6,010 nucleotides of DNA from JAWVZB01 sp033722375. Lineage in GTDB: Bacteria; Actinomycetota; Nitriliruptoria; Nitriliruptorales; Nitriliruptoraceae. This document shows, piece after piece, positions 1-5,522 of this stretch. The stretch spans positions 1 through 6,010 of the forward strand of contig JAWVZB010000148.1 of assembly GCA_033722375.1 (NCBI GenBank), written 5' to 3'. The notes below the pieces were generated by a model. It saw nothing but the letters and a program-made list of their open reading frames with translations. It was not told the origin of the DNA and did not search any database. The position numbers and the translations under genes were made by a program. Numbering within the stretch: the stretch's first letter is position 1; the number at the start of each line of letters is the position of its first letter.

Positions 1-917
1 CGTCTGCGAAGCCGGGGGAACCAGCAGCGACGGAGGAGACGACGCTGCTCCGTCCCGACGGGACCCGCCGGTTCGTCCGCGAGTCGCACACCTTCCTCTT
101 CGACCCCCGTGGCCGGTGCATCGGTGACGTAGTGCTGGTCCACGATGTCACCCGCCAACGCGAGCTCGACGCCATGAAGGGCGACTTCGTCGCGAGGGTC
201 TCCCACGAGCTCCGCACGCCCCTCACCCCGATCCGCGGCTTCGCGGAGGTACTGGCGAAGCGCGGCGACGACCTGACCGCCGACCAGCGCTCGGAGGCGG
301 CGCAGAACATCGTCGACCGTGCCCAGCGCATGACCGCTCTCGTCGAAGATCTCCTGCTGGTCGCCCGGCTCGACGACGGTTCCTACGCCGCCGTCGACCC
401 CGTACGTGCCGACCTCCACCCGGTTGTCGCGCGCACCGTCGGCCGGTTCCGGGCAGAGAACCCCAACCGCGAGCTGCACCTCTTCGTCGCGCCCGGCACC
501 GGGGAGGCGATGGCCGACCCGAACCGGACCCAGCAGATCATCACCAACCTGCTCGACAACGCACTCCGGTACTCCCCCGACGACACCAACGTCGAGGTGG
601 AGCTGCGTCAGGACGGCGACGACGTCTGTGTGGTCGTCACCGACCACGGCCCGGGGATCCCGAGCGACAAGCAGCAGGCGATCTTCGAACGCTTCCACCG
701 GCTCGAGGATCCGCTGCGGATGCGCACGAGCGGCGTCGGACTCGGGCTGTTCATCTCGCGCCGGCTCGCGGAGGCCATGCACGGTTCGCTCACCGTGGAG
801 TCGACCGTGGGCGAGGGCTCACGGTTCACACTGCGGCTGCCGACCGCCGAACCCGCCAGCGGACCGGGGCCCGCCGCCACGGCGACCACGTTCGAGCAGG
901 GAACCTCCCGCGTCTGA
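1..917 (+). CDS. PAS-containing sensor histidine kinase, C-terminal part (5' end outside window)
   Basis: Autophosphorylating sensor kinase of a two-component system. The reading frame is open from the left edge (first full codon at 3), so the GTG at 132 is not the real start; 304 residues are visible. Residues about 14-50 look like the end of a PAS domain (LLRPDGTRRFV, then a beta-hairpin ending in VLVHDVTRQREL). The HisKA H-box SHELRTPLTPI follows, with the phospho-acceptor His codon at 204-206. The HATPase_c domain is complete: N-box NLLDNALRYSP with Asn codon at 558, G1 box DHGPGIP at 642-662, F-box IFERFHR from 681, G2 box GVGLGLFIS from 732, and the closing GSLTVES...FTLRLP strands. About 25 Pro/Ala/Thr-rich residues form a disordered tail. 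All catalytic boxes are intact, so it should be an active kinase. No transmembrane segment or response regulator is visible; the signal and partner are unknown. Confidence 0.93.
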   Translation, partial: SAKPGEPAATEETTLLRPDGTRRFVRESHTFLFDPRGRCIGDVVLVHDVTRQRELDAMKGDFVARVSHELRTPLTPIRGFAEVLAKRGDDLTADQRSEAAQNIVDRAQRMTALVEDLLLVARLDDGSYAAVDPVRADLHPVVARTVGRFRAENPNRELHLFVAPGTGEAMADPNRTQQIITNLLDNALRYSPDDTNVEVELRQDGDDVCVVVTDHGPGIPSDKQQAIFERFHRLEDPLRMRTSGVGLGLFISRRLAEAMHGSLTVESTVGEGSRFTLRLPTAEPASGPGPAATATTFEQGTSRV

Positions 918-960
918 ACTTCGTAGTTCGCACGTAATGGACAGCGCGTCAGATCCATGC

Positions 961-990
961 TCGACACCAAATCCTTCTGCCGCCTATGCT
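961..990 (+). promoter_or_regulatory. Candidate sigma70-type promoter for the 135-aa protein
   Basis: TCGACA at 961-966 (one mismatch to TTGACA) lies 18 bases upstream of TATGCT at 985-990, which fits the actinobacterial TANNNT -10 pattern. Transcription would start near 997, giving a leader of about 80 bases before the ATG at 1079. This is inferred from sequence only. It sits just after the kinase gene, so the downstream gene is probably transcribed independently of it. Confidence 0.45.
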
Positions 991-1002
991 ACAAAGACGT
1001 TC

Positions 1003-1056
1003 GATCGCAACCAGCGGGTTGATCGCAATCGGGACAGGATGACCCTCGGCGGTTGC
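1003..1056 (+). promoter_or_regulatory. Repeat-containing 5' leader with two alternative hairpins
   Basis: GATCGCAA occurs at 1003-1010 and again at 1021-1028, an exact 18-base spacing. CAACC (1008-1012) can pair with GGTTG (1017-1021) across a 4-base AGCG loop. Alternatively GCAACC (1007-1012) can pair with GGTTGC (1051-1056), which would exclude the first hairpin. The element falls inside the predicted untranslated leader of the gene at 1079. It could be a regulator binding site or a small RNA switch; neither is proven and it matches no riboswitch class I know. Confidence 0.3.
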
Positions 1057-1078
1057 TCGAAGACAGAAGGCATCGTGC

Positions 1079-1486
1079 ATGGCAAAGATGACCGAAGAGC
1101 ACAAGGCGGCGCTGGCAAAGGGACGCCGCCAGGCCCGAGCCGTGAAGAACTACCTGAACGCGCTGGAGCAGGACGGACGTTCCAAGGGACGCCTGGACGA
1201 AGACGCGCTGAAGGAGCGCATCGAGCGTCTCGACGCCGAGATCGAGGATGAAGAAGGCCCCGCGAAACGGGTCGAGCTGATCCAGAAACGGCTGGACTAC
1301 GAGCAGCGTCTCGAGGCGCTCGCGGACAGCCCCGACATGGACGAGCTGGAGTCGGAGTTCGTCGACGCGGTCAAGGAGTACTCCGAGCGCAAGGGCATCA
1401 GCTACATGGCGTGGCGCGAGGCCGGAGTGCCGGCTGCCGTGCTGCGAGACGCCGGGATGCCTCGTTCGAGCAAGCCGCCTTCCTGA
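1079..1486 (+). CDS. Small charged actinobacterial-type protein of unknown function (135 aa)
   Basis: I cannot assign a function. The ATG at 1079 is preceded by a good Shine-Dalgarno AGAAGG at 1065-1070 (8-base spacer), which favours it over the ATG at 1088. The N-terminus (TEEHKAALAKGRRQAR, residues 5-20) is basic and helical and loosely recalls the NUMOD3-like 'EEHK..L..G' nucleic-acid-binding motif, though this is only a resemblance. Residues about 41-85 are strongly acidic/basic heptad-like helix (ERIERLDAEIEDEEG, then KRVELIQKRLDYEQRLEAL), probably a coiled-coil hairpin. Residues 101-127 form a compact C-terminal motif (YSERKGISYMAW, then REAGVPAAVLRDAGM) that I recall as a recurring ending of small uncharacterised actinobacterial proteins. 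There is no signal peptide or membrane segment, so it is cytosolic. It appears monocistronic, with its own promoter and a convergent gene 27 bases downstream. A nucleoid- or RNA-associated role is possible but inferred only from charge and helices. Confidence 0.88.
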   Translation: MAKMTEEHKAALAKGRRQARAVKNYLNALEQDGRSKGRLDEDALKERIERLDAEIEDEEGPAKRVELIQKRLDYEQRLEALADSPDMDELESEFVDAVKEYSERKGISYMAWREAGVPAAVLRDAGMPRSSKPPS

Positions 1487-1505
1487 GGCCCGTCGGACTC
1501 GGCCT
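1486..1505. terminator. Weak hairpin between convergent genes
   Basis: AGGCC (1486-1490) can pair with GGCCT (1501-1505) across a 10-base loop in the 27-base gap between two convergent stop codons. The stem is short and no T-run follows on either strand. The position suits a bidirectional terminator, but the sequence support is thin. Confidence 0.22.
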
Positions 1506-1513
1506 GGCGCCGA

Positions 1514-3400
1514 TCAAGCAGTGGCGACTTCGGGCTCGCTGACCGCACGGCGGGCCCTGGCAGCGCAGGCGTCGAACGCGGTGAGGAACCGCTCAGCATC
1601 ACGCTGGTAGGACTCGAGGAGTTCGGGTTCCTCGCTGATGCGCTGCACCAGGTCGAACTGCTGGTACAGGTCGGAGGCGAACGCCCGCCGCCGCCGCTGC
1701 ACGGCGTTGCGGAGAGTCTCGACAGCACGCGCCACCTGGGCATCGAAGTCGCTGACGAGCCGTTGCGAGACCTCGTCGAGGCGCTCGAGGACGGTCTCCT
1801 TGGCCCGGTCGAGATTGCGCTGCCCGGCGACGAGCGAGGTCACCTTCCAGCCGACGAGCGCGCCGGCGAGCAACCCCAGCGGCCCGAGCAGCGTGGCCCC
1901 CGCTGCGGCCACCGCAGCGCCGCCCCCCGCGACACCGCCGGCGACGGCGCCGGCGCGACCCGACTGCTTGGAACGGTCGTGCGCCTTCTGAAGTGAGCGG
2001 ATCTGATCCTGCGTGATCAAGAGGCCACCGGTCGACAATCGGAGGTCGGGCACGTTCGGTGACAGGTCGCTCATCACTGCGTTGAGGCGGTCCTCGAGAT
2101 GTTCCTGCACCTTGCGAACCAGGCGGGCGAAGCCGTCGCTGAACTGCCGGGACGCGAGCTCGCCCGACACCTCCATCTCGCGTCGGAACTTGGTCGCGAA
2201 ATCCTCGACCTCCTGCATGCTGTCGAGCCCCTCCAACCGCTCTCGAGCCTGCTTGAAGGGACTGAGGAGCAGGCTCCGGATCCGCATCTTCAGCGGGGAC
2301 AGGTCACTCAAGGCGGCCTCGACCGCCTGATCGAACTGTCGCTCGAGCTCGCGCACCTCGTCGTCCACCCGGGCCCGGTACGTCTCGAGTTCGGCGTGAT
2401 CGTCGAGCAGCGCCTGGCGGACCCTGACCTCGGCCTTGGCCATCTCGGCGGCCTTCTCGACCCGTTCCGCCGAATCGAGCAGGACCTGCCGGCCAGCGCT
2501 GCCGGACAGGTACAGCTCGAGGTCCCGGAGGAGACGGTCCGCCCCGGAGCGCTTCCACTTGTCGATGTCATCCTCGAGTCGCGCCTCCCACGCCTCGAGG
2601 GCGCAGACCGGGTAGACGCGTACCGCCCCATCCTTCCCGGCACGACGGGAGGCCTCGACGATGCGCCCGCCGACGTAGTTGAGGACCTCGCGCCGAGTAT
2701 CGGGGTCGTGGAAGTGCTGGGGATACATGTTGCAGACGAGGAACGTCTTCTTGAGGTCGCGGCTCACGACGTCGCCGAGGAACCCCATCTCGGTCGCTCC
2801 GACGGTGGGAGGCGACAGGAACACGACGATGCCGGCGTCCACCACGTCGAGCTCCTGCATGGTGCGCTCGGTGTAGACGTCATCGGCCTCGGCGTCGTCG
2901 AGGCCCGGGGTGTCGATCAGCCGTGTGCCGTGACGCAGGAACCCGACCGGCACCCGCTGCTCCACGTAGGTCACGCCGAGGTGGTTGTTGGCGTTGTGCT
3001 TCTGCGAGGTGAAGTTTGGCACCTCCTCCACCGCGAGGTACTTGGTGTTCCCGTCGGCGAAGTGCACCTGCGCCTCGGGTTCCTGCGCGTAGGAGACGTA
3101 GACCGGAACCGCGGTCTCCGGGGTCACGTGCATGGCACTGACCTCGCGACCGATCAAGGCGTTGAGCAGCGTGGACTTGCCCCGCTTGATGAGCCCGAAG
3201 AGACCCACGGTGAACTGGGTGGTCTCGAGCTCCGAGCGGACCAGCGCCAGCTCGCCAGCGATCAGCGAGTCGGACAACCCGGAGTCCTCGAGGTCGAGAG
3301 CCCGCCGTTCCTGGAACCGAGCCCACACGGTCTCGAAGTGATCCAGCGCGGTCAGCAGAGAGGAACGCTCGAAGTCGAAACTGTCGAGGAACTCCGCCAC
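1514..3400 (-). CDS. Dynamin-like large GTPase with membrane-insertion segment (628 aa)
   Basis: Bacterial dynamin-like GTPases use GTP-driven assembly to bind, bend or fuse membranes; the proteins I compare it with are IniA and the DynA/BDLP group. Start chosen: GTG at 3400-3398, because AGAAGGA (3412-3406) sits 5 bases before it and the protein becomes family-like from there. The frame is open up to 3634, but those 78 extra residues look non-coding. Motifs: helical N-terminus 1-60; P-loop GLIKRGKS at 69-76 (Lys75, Ser76); switch I region HVTPETAVP at 91-99; G3 DTPG at 163-166; G5-like PVCALEA at 264-270. The usual G4 N/TKxD is absent: the expected strand reads FLVCNMYPQHF at 220-230. Residues about 290-480 are long charged helices (stalk). 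Residues 484-526 are a Gly/Ala/Leu-rich hydrophobic stretch, a likely membrane paddle, and the rest is coiled coil. A -10-like TACGGT at 3454-3449 has no clear -35. The gene stands alone, convergent with the small protein and separated from the upstream operon by a structured spacer. Family assignment is firm; the cellular role is inferred. Confidence 0.88.
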   Translation of the reverse strand: MAEFLDSFDFERSSLLTALDHFETVWARFQERRALDLEDSGLSDSLIAGELALVRSELETTQFTVGLFGLIKRGKSTLLNALIGREVSAMHVTPETAVPVYVSYAQEPEAQVHFADGNTKYLAVEEVPNFTSQKHNANNHLGVTYVEQRVPVGFLRHGTRLIDTPGLDDAEADDVYTERTMQELDVVDAGIVVFLSPPTVGATEMGFLGDVVSRDLKKTFLVCNMYPQHFHDPDTRREVLNYVGGRIVEASRRAGKDGAVRVYPVCALEAWEARLEDDIDKWKRSGADRLLRDLELYLSGSAGRQVLLDSAERVEKAAEMAKAEVRVRQALLDDHAELETYRARVDDEVRELERQFDQAVEAALSDLSPLKMRIRSLLLSPFKQARERLEGLDSMQEVEDFATKFRREMEVSGELASRQFSDGFARLVRKVQEHLEDRLNAVMSDLSPNVPDLRLSTGGLLITQDQIRSLQKAHDRSKQSGRAGAVAGGVAGGGAAVAAAGATLLGPLGLLAGALVGWKVTSLVAGQRNLDRAKETVLERLDEVSQRLVSDFDAQVARAVETLRNAVQRRRRAFASDLYQQFDLVQRISEEPELLESYQRDAERFLTAFDACAARARRAVSEPEVATA

Positions 3401-3491
3401 GGCCGTCCTTCTGGGTGGGTCTCCCCCGCCCCGTCTCCGGTGGCAGGAACCGTACCGAATCGCACTCCAGGCTCGGGGATGCCGCGGAGGT

Positions 3492-3519
3492 ACATCTTCC
3501 CGAGATGTTCCGCTAGCAT
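3492..3519 (+). promoter_or_regulatory. Candidate -10 box with overlapping palindromic operator
   Basis: TAGCAT at 3514-3519 fits TANNNT. No good -35 lies at the expected distance (GTACAT at 3490-3495 is poor). The spacer contains a perfect inverted repeat, ACATCT (3492-3497) and AGATGT (3503-3508), separated by five bases. A dimeric regulator bound there would sit directly over the -35/-10 spacer. A start near 3526 would make the structured RNA that follows. Inferred from sequence alone. Confidence 0.33.
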
Positions 3520-3525
3520 GCGGGC

Positions 3526-3694
3526 CGGGATGGGGGTGCGACGTGTCCCCCGCAACATGTAGAGGGAAGCGAGCACCGGTGCGGCACCCCCCGCCACACC
3601 GGGGGTGGACGGCCTCGGGTGGATCTCTCCCCATCCCCTCTTCCGCCCGTGACCACCCACCCGAGCCCCGCCGCGTACCCCCGCGGCGGGGCTC
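3526..3694 (+). ncRNA. Candidate 6C-like structured small RNA
   Basis: The 6C RNA of Actinobacteria is defined by two stem-loops whose loops carry runs of about six cytosines; in mycobacteria it acts as a trans-acting sRNA through those C-runs. Here hairpin A pairs CCGGTGCGGC (3576-3585) with GCCACACCGG (3593-3602), ten positions with a single C-A mismatch, and its loop is ACCCCCC (3586-3592, six Cs). Hairpin B is the perfect 13-bp stem 3663-3675 with 3682-3694; its loop is TACCCC, so a five-C run (3678-3682) sits at its tip and it doubles as a terminator. An upstream hairpin pairs GGGGG (3532-3536) with CCCCC (3547-3551). A 9-bp long-range pairing, CTCGGGTGG (3614-3622) with CCACCCGAG (3657-3665), could join the hairpins. 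The C-rich loops fix the + strand. Against it: hairpin B has five Cs rather than six, the linker is long, and the 5' end rests on a -10 box alone. A plain leader or terminator region is the alternative. Confidence 0.42.
3663..3694. terminator. Perfect 13-bp GC-rich hairpin, probable (bidirectional) terminator
   Basis: GAGCCCCGCCGCG (3663-3675) pairs without mismatch with CGCGGCGGGGCTC (3682-3694) across a 6-base loop. It lies 54 bases beyond the lipoprotein stop on the - strand, the right place to end the hydrolase-lipoprotein transcript, and it would also end the proposed + strand RNA. No T-run follows on either side, which is common for actinobacterial terminators. The structure is certain; termination is inferred. 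Confidence 0.72.
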
Positions 3695-3748
3695 ATGACT
3701 TCACCCAGCGCTGACTGTCGGACCGTCGCGAGGCGTCTTCGCGTCGCG

Positions 3749-4600
3749 TCAGCCGTCATCTTCTTCGTCGCCCGGCGAGGGGCTCGGCGACGGGCTCGGC
3801 GACGGGCTCGATGACGGGCTCGGTGAAGGGCTGGGGGACGGTTCTGGTGGCCGTACGAAGCGGTAGGCCCCGCGCTCCCAGCGGTAGACGTCGCTGCGCC
3901 ACTCCGACACCGGCAGCGGCGCTTCGTTGCACGTGGCTTCGATCTCCTCGGCTCCGTCGCGGTCGCGGTCCACGAACCGCGCCCCGACCGCCCCGTAGGT
4001 GTGGGAGCCGTCGTCACAGCCGCCCACCGCCCGCAGCGCGCCGAGCTTCCGGCGTCCGGGCACCTGCCAGAGCGACAGCGACGAGCCCTCGCCGCTGGAT
4101 TGGAAGGTCGCGATCTCGACGAGTTGGTCGAGGTTGACGTCGTCGATCCGGAGTCCATCGATCCGAACTGCACGGCCACCCTCGCCCGAGGCGTCGATGG
4201 AGTAGGCGAAGCCGTCCCACCAGGCGATGTCGATTGCTGTGCGACCGCGCTCGGTGTCCACGTAGGTGAAGACGAGCTCCTTCTCCCCGTCGCGATCCAC
4301 GTCGGCAGCGACGAACTCGAGGCCCGAGGCATGCGGTGGCCGGTAGTCGCGGGCGAAGCGGGCGCGATCGGTGTCGGTGGCACCTCGTGGGGTGGGGCTG
4401 GGCGACGGCGATGGCGAGCCGCCGTCCGCAGACACCGAAGACGGCGATGGTGAGGGGCTCGGGGTACCCGCATCCTCGGTCCCGAGCGGGCTGGCCGTGA
4501 ACTCCTCGATGGCACGCTGCTCATCGTCGTCGGTCCCGCCGCAGCCGACCAACCCGACGACGAGAGCGAGCACCAGGGTGGCCCGTCTCACGGCAGCCAT
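3749..4600 (-). CDS. Secreted lipoprotein with FG-GAP/VCBS-like repeats and Ser-Pro linkers (283 aa)
   Basis: An exported, lipid-anchored protein of unknown function. Residues 1-20 form a lipoprotein signal peptide: basic Arg5-Arg6, hydrophobic LVLALVVGLVG, lipobox LVGC with Cys20. An acidic stretch is followed by a Ser-Pro linker (47-71), then a globular domain of about 75-250. That domain has three Asp-rich loops of the FG-GAP/VCBS calcium-binding kind: DVDRDGEKEL (100-109), a degenerate DDVNLDQLVEI (153-163), and DRDRDGAEEI (211-220). Cys195 and Cys224 could form a disulfide. A second Ser-Pro tail (about 252-276) ends in acidic GDEEDDG; a disordered C-terminal tail is unusual and suggests cell-wall spanning or no further anchor. 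It overlaps the upstream hydrolase gene by 13 bases. The GTG at 4591, within a GTGA overlap with the hydrolase stop, is an equally plausible start: GAGG (4606-4603) lies about 11 bases ahead of it but only 2 ahead of the ATG, and the signal peptide would still be intact. Binding or sensing of a wall ligand is possible but not shown. Confidence 0.85.
   Translation of the reverse strand: MAAVRRATLVLALVVGLVGCGGTDDDEQRAIEEFTASPLGTEDAGTPSPSPSPSSVSADGGSPSPSPSPTPRGATDTDRARFARDYRPPHASGLEFVAADVDRDGEKELVFTYVDTERGRTAIDIAWWDGFAYSIDASGEGGRAVRIDGLRIDDVNLDQLVEIATFQSSGEGSSLSLWQVPGRRKLGALRAVGGCDDGSHTYGAVGARFVDRDRDGAEEIEATCNEAPLPVSEWRSDVYRWERGAYRFVRPPEPSPSPSPSPSSSPSPSPSPSPSPGDEEDDG
3781..3840. repeat. Five tandem 12-bp units encoding the Ser-Pro tail
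   Basis: On the + strand the unit GGCTCGGCGACG is repeated at 3781-3792 and 3793-3804 (identical). It then recurs as GGCTCGATGACG (3805-3816), GGCTCGGTGAAG (3817-3828) and GGCTGGGGGACG (3829-3840); a decayed copy precedes at 3769-3780. Read on the - strand each unit encodes SPSP. The unit is a multiple of three, so copy-number change by slippage would lengthen or shorten the tail without shifting the frame. Confidence 0.85.
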
Positions 4601-5469
4601 GCCTCGTCACCGTCCCATCGGATGCGATCCTGGTTCGCCAGGTACTCCAGCGCCGCGCGTGTCGACGCCTCTGCCGCGTCCCAGAGCCTGCGGTCCACAT
4701 CGGCGTAGATCCGCTCGACGAGCGCACGTGGGCTGGAAGGCCCCTCGTCGGCCAGTGCCGCGAGGATCTGCTGCTGCCGGAACTCGCGGTGGTCGAGGTA
4801 GAAGTCGACCACGACGGTCGGGTCCTCGGACAGGATCGGACCGTGCCCCGGCAGGAGCCGGTCGGGCCCGAGCGCCAGCACCCGCCGCAGACTGTCGAGG
4901 TACGCCCCGAGGTCCCCGTCGGGATGCGCGACGACGGACGTGCCGCGGCCGAGCACGTGGTCGCCCGTGAACAGCCCGCCATCGGGCGCCCGGTACGACA
5001 GGTGATCCCGCGTGTGCCCCGGCGTCGCGACCACCTCGAGCTCGAGCTCGCCGAAGCGCAGCCGATCGTCCACGGCCACGACCCGCCCCGTGGGGCCCGC
5101 GACCTCGGCGGTCGGGGCGGCGACCTGACAGCCGAAGTGCTCGGCCCAGGGACGCGCCGCGGCGGCGTGATCGAGGTGATGATGGGTGACCAGCACCAGC
5201 ACGCACCCGAGATCGCGTTCGGCCAGCACCGCCTCGACCCGGGCGAGGTGATCGGCGTCATCCGGCCCCGGGTCCAGGACGATGCCGTCACCGCTGCCGT
5301 GATCGCCGATGACGTACGTGTTGGTGCCGTCCAGCGTCATCGCCGAAGGGTTCGGGGCGAGGACCCGCGTCGCCAGCTCACCGACCTCCTGGACCTGTGC
5401 CATGTCACCGAACGCGGGGAGATCCCAGCTGCTGCGGGGATCCGAGGGAGGAGGTCCAGGTTCGTCCAC
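4588..5469 (-). CDS. MBL-fold metallohydrolase, LACTB2-like (293 aa)
   Basis: A cytosolic metallo-beta-lactamase-fold hydrolase with a dinuclear metal site. The LACTB2 branch includes endoribonucleases and broad thioester/phosphoester hydrolases; the substrate here is not predictable. All metal ligands are present: THHHLDH at 95-101 (His96, His98, Asp100, His101), His152 in TPGHT, Asp170 in FTGDH, His209 in PGHG. The opening VLAPNPSAMTLDGTNTYVIG (36-55) is typical of this branch. Residues about 225-293 (EFRQQQILAAL, then ALVERIYADV and AASTRAALEYL) match the small winged-helix-like C-terminal domain, so it is full length. Start: GTG at 5469-5467. The ATG at 5403 (residue 23) is an alternative, since many relatives begin close to that point; neither start has a clear Shine-Dalgarno. 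It is first in a two-gene unit with the lipoprotein, transcribed divergently from the right-hand lipoprotein. Family confidence is high; physiological role unknown. Confidence 0.92.
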   Translation of the reverse strand: MDEPGPPPSDPRSSWDLPAFGDMAQVQEVGELATRVLAPNPSAMTLDGTNTYVIGDHGSGDGIVLDPGPDDADHLARVEAVLAERDLGCVLVLVTHHHLDHAAAARPWAEHFGCQVAAPTAEVAGPTGRVVAVDDRLRFGELELEVVATPGHTRDHLSYRAPDGGLFTGDHVLGRGTSVVAHPDGDLGAYLDSLRRVLALGPDRLLPGHGPILSEDPTVVVDFYLDHREFRQQQILAALADEGPSSPRALVERIYADVDRRLWDAAEASTRAALEYLANQDRIRWDGDEAWLP

Positions 5470-5475
5470 GGCGCG

Positions 5476-5481
5476 AGGCTA
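5476..5481 (-). promoter_or_regulatory. -10-like box placed for a leaderless hydrolase mRNA
   Basis: Read on the - strand, TAGCCT (5481-5476) fits TANNNT and ends exactly 6 bases before the GTG at 5469. That spacing would put the first transcribed base at or beside the start codon. The absence of a Shine-Dalgarno in front of this GTG agrees with a leaderless message, which is common in actinobacteria. No convincing -35 hexamer is seen. Confidence 0.3.
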
Positions 5482-5522
5482 CCCATGGGCTCCCACGGCT
5501 CGATCGCGCAGGACCTCGGAGA

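Larger units (their letters stand above)
3401..3748. other. Gene-free spacer (348 bases) between GTPase start and lipoprotein stop
   Basis: I see no convincing protein gene here on either strand. Contents: the GTPase ribosome-binding site (3412-3406) and a possible -10 for it (3454-3449), both on the - strand; a + strand promoter-like TAGCAT with an inverted repeat next to it (3492-3519); a series of GC-rich stem-loops (3532-3694) proposed as a 6C-like RNA; and a small CGCGA/TCGCG hairpin (3727-3731 with 3739-3743) just after the lipoprotein stop. The arrangement would place the RNA divergent from the GTPase and convergent with the lipoprotein operon. Confidence 0.7.

Noticed and set aside
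916..929. GAACT-TCGT-AGTTC hairpin at the end of the kinase gene
   Set aside because: Only 5 bp, overlaps the stop codon and has no T-run; too weak to call a terminator.
406..1251. 281-codon + frame overlapping the kinase and the small protein
   Set aside because: Ser/Arg/Thr/Pro-rich shadow of two well-supported genes in another frame.
2099..3562. Long open frame (487 codons) on the + strand antisense to the GTPase
   Set aside because: It mirrors the GTPase codons in a GC-rich gene, has a biased His/Leu/Val/Asp/Glu composition with no domain, and the - strand frame has clear GTPase motifs.
3561..3602. Resemblance to a cobalamin riboswitch (GGGAAGC, CGGTG, then CCCGCCAC)
   Set aside because: The conserved box order and the following CTG element do not match, and no cobalamin or transport gene lies downstream on the + strand.
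3401..3634. N-terminal extension of the GTPase to 3634
   Set aside because: The extra 78 residues look non-coding and cross the structured RNA region; a good Shine-Dalgarno sits just before the GTG at 3400.
3769..3840. Regular repeats as a possible CRISPR array
   Set aside because: They are contiguous 12-bp units without spacers and lie in frame inside the lipoprotein gene.
3352..4524. 390-codon - strand frame spanning the spacer and lipoprotein
   Set aside because: Arg/Ser/Pro-rich out-of-frame translation that runs through the terminator hairpin and two real genes; no motif or ribosome-binding site.
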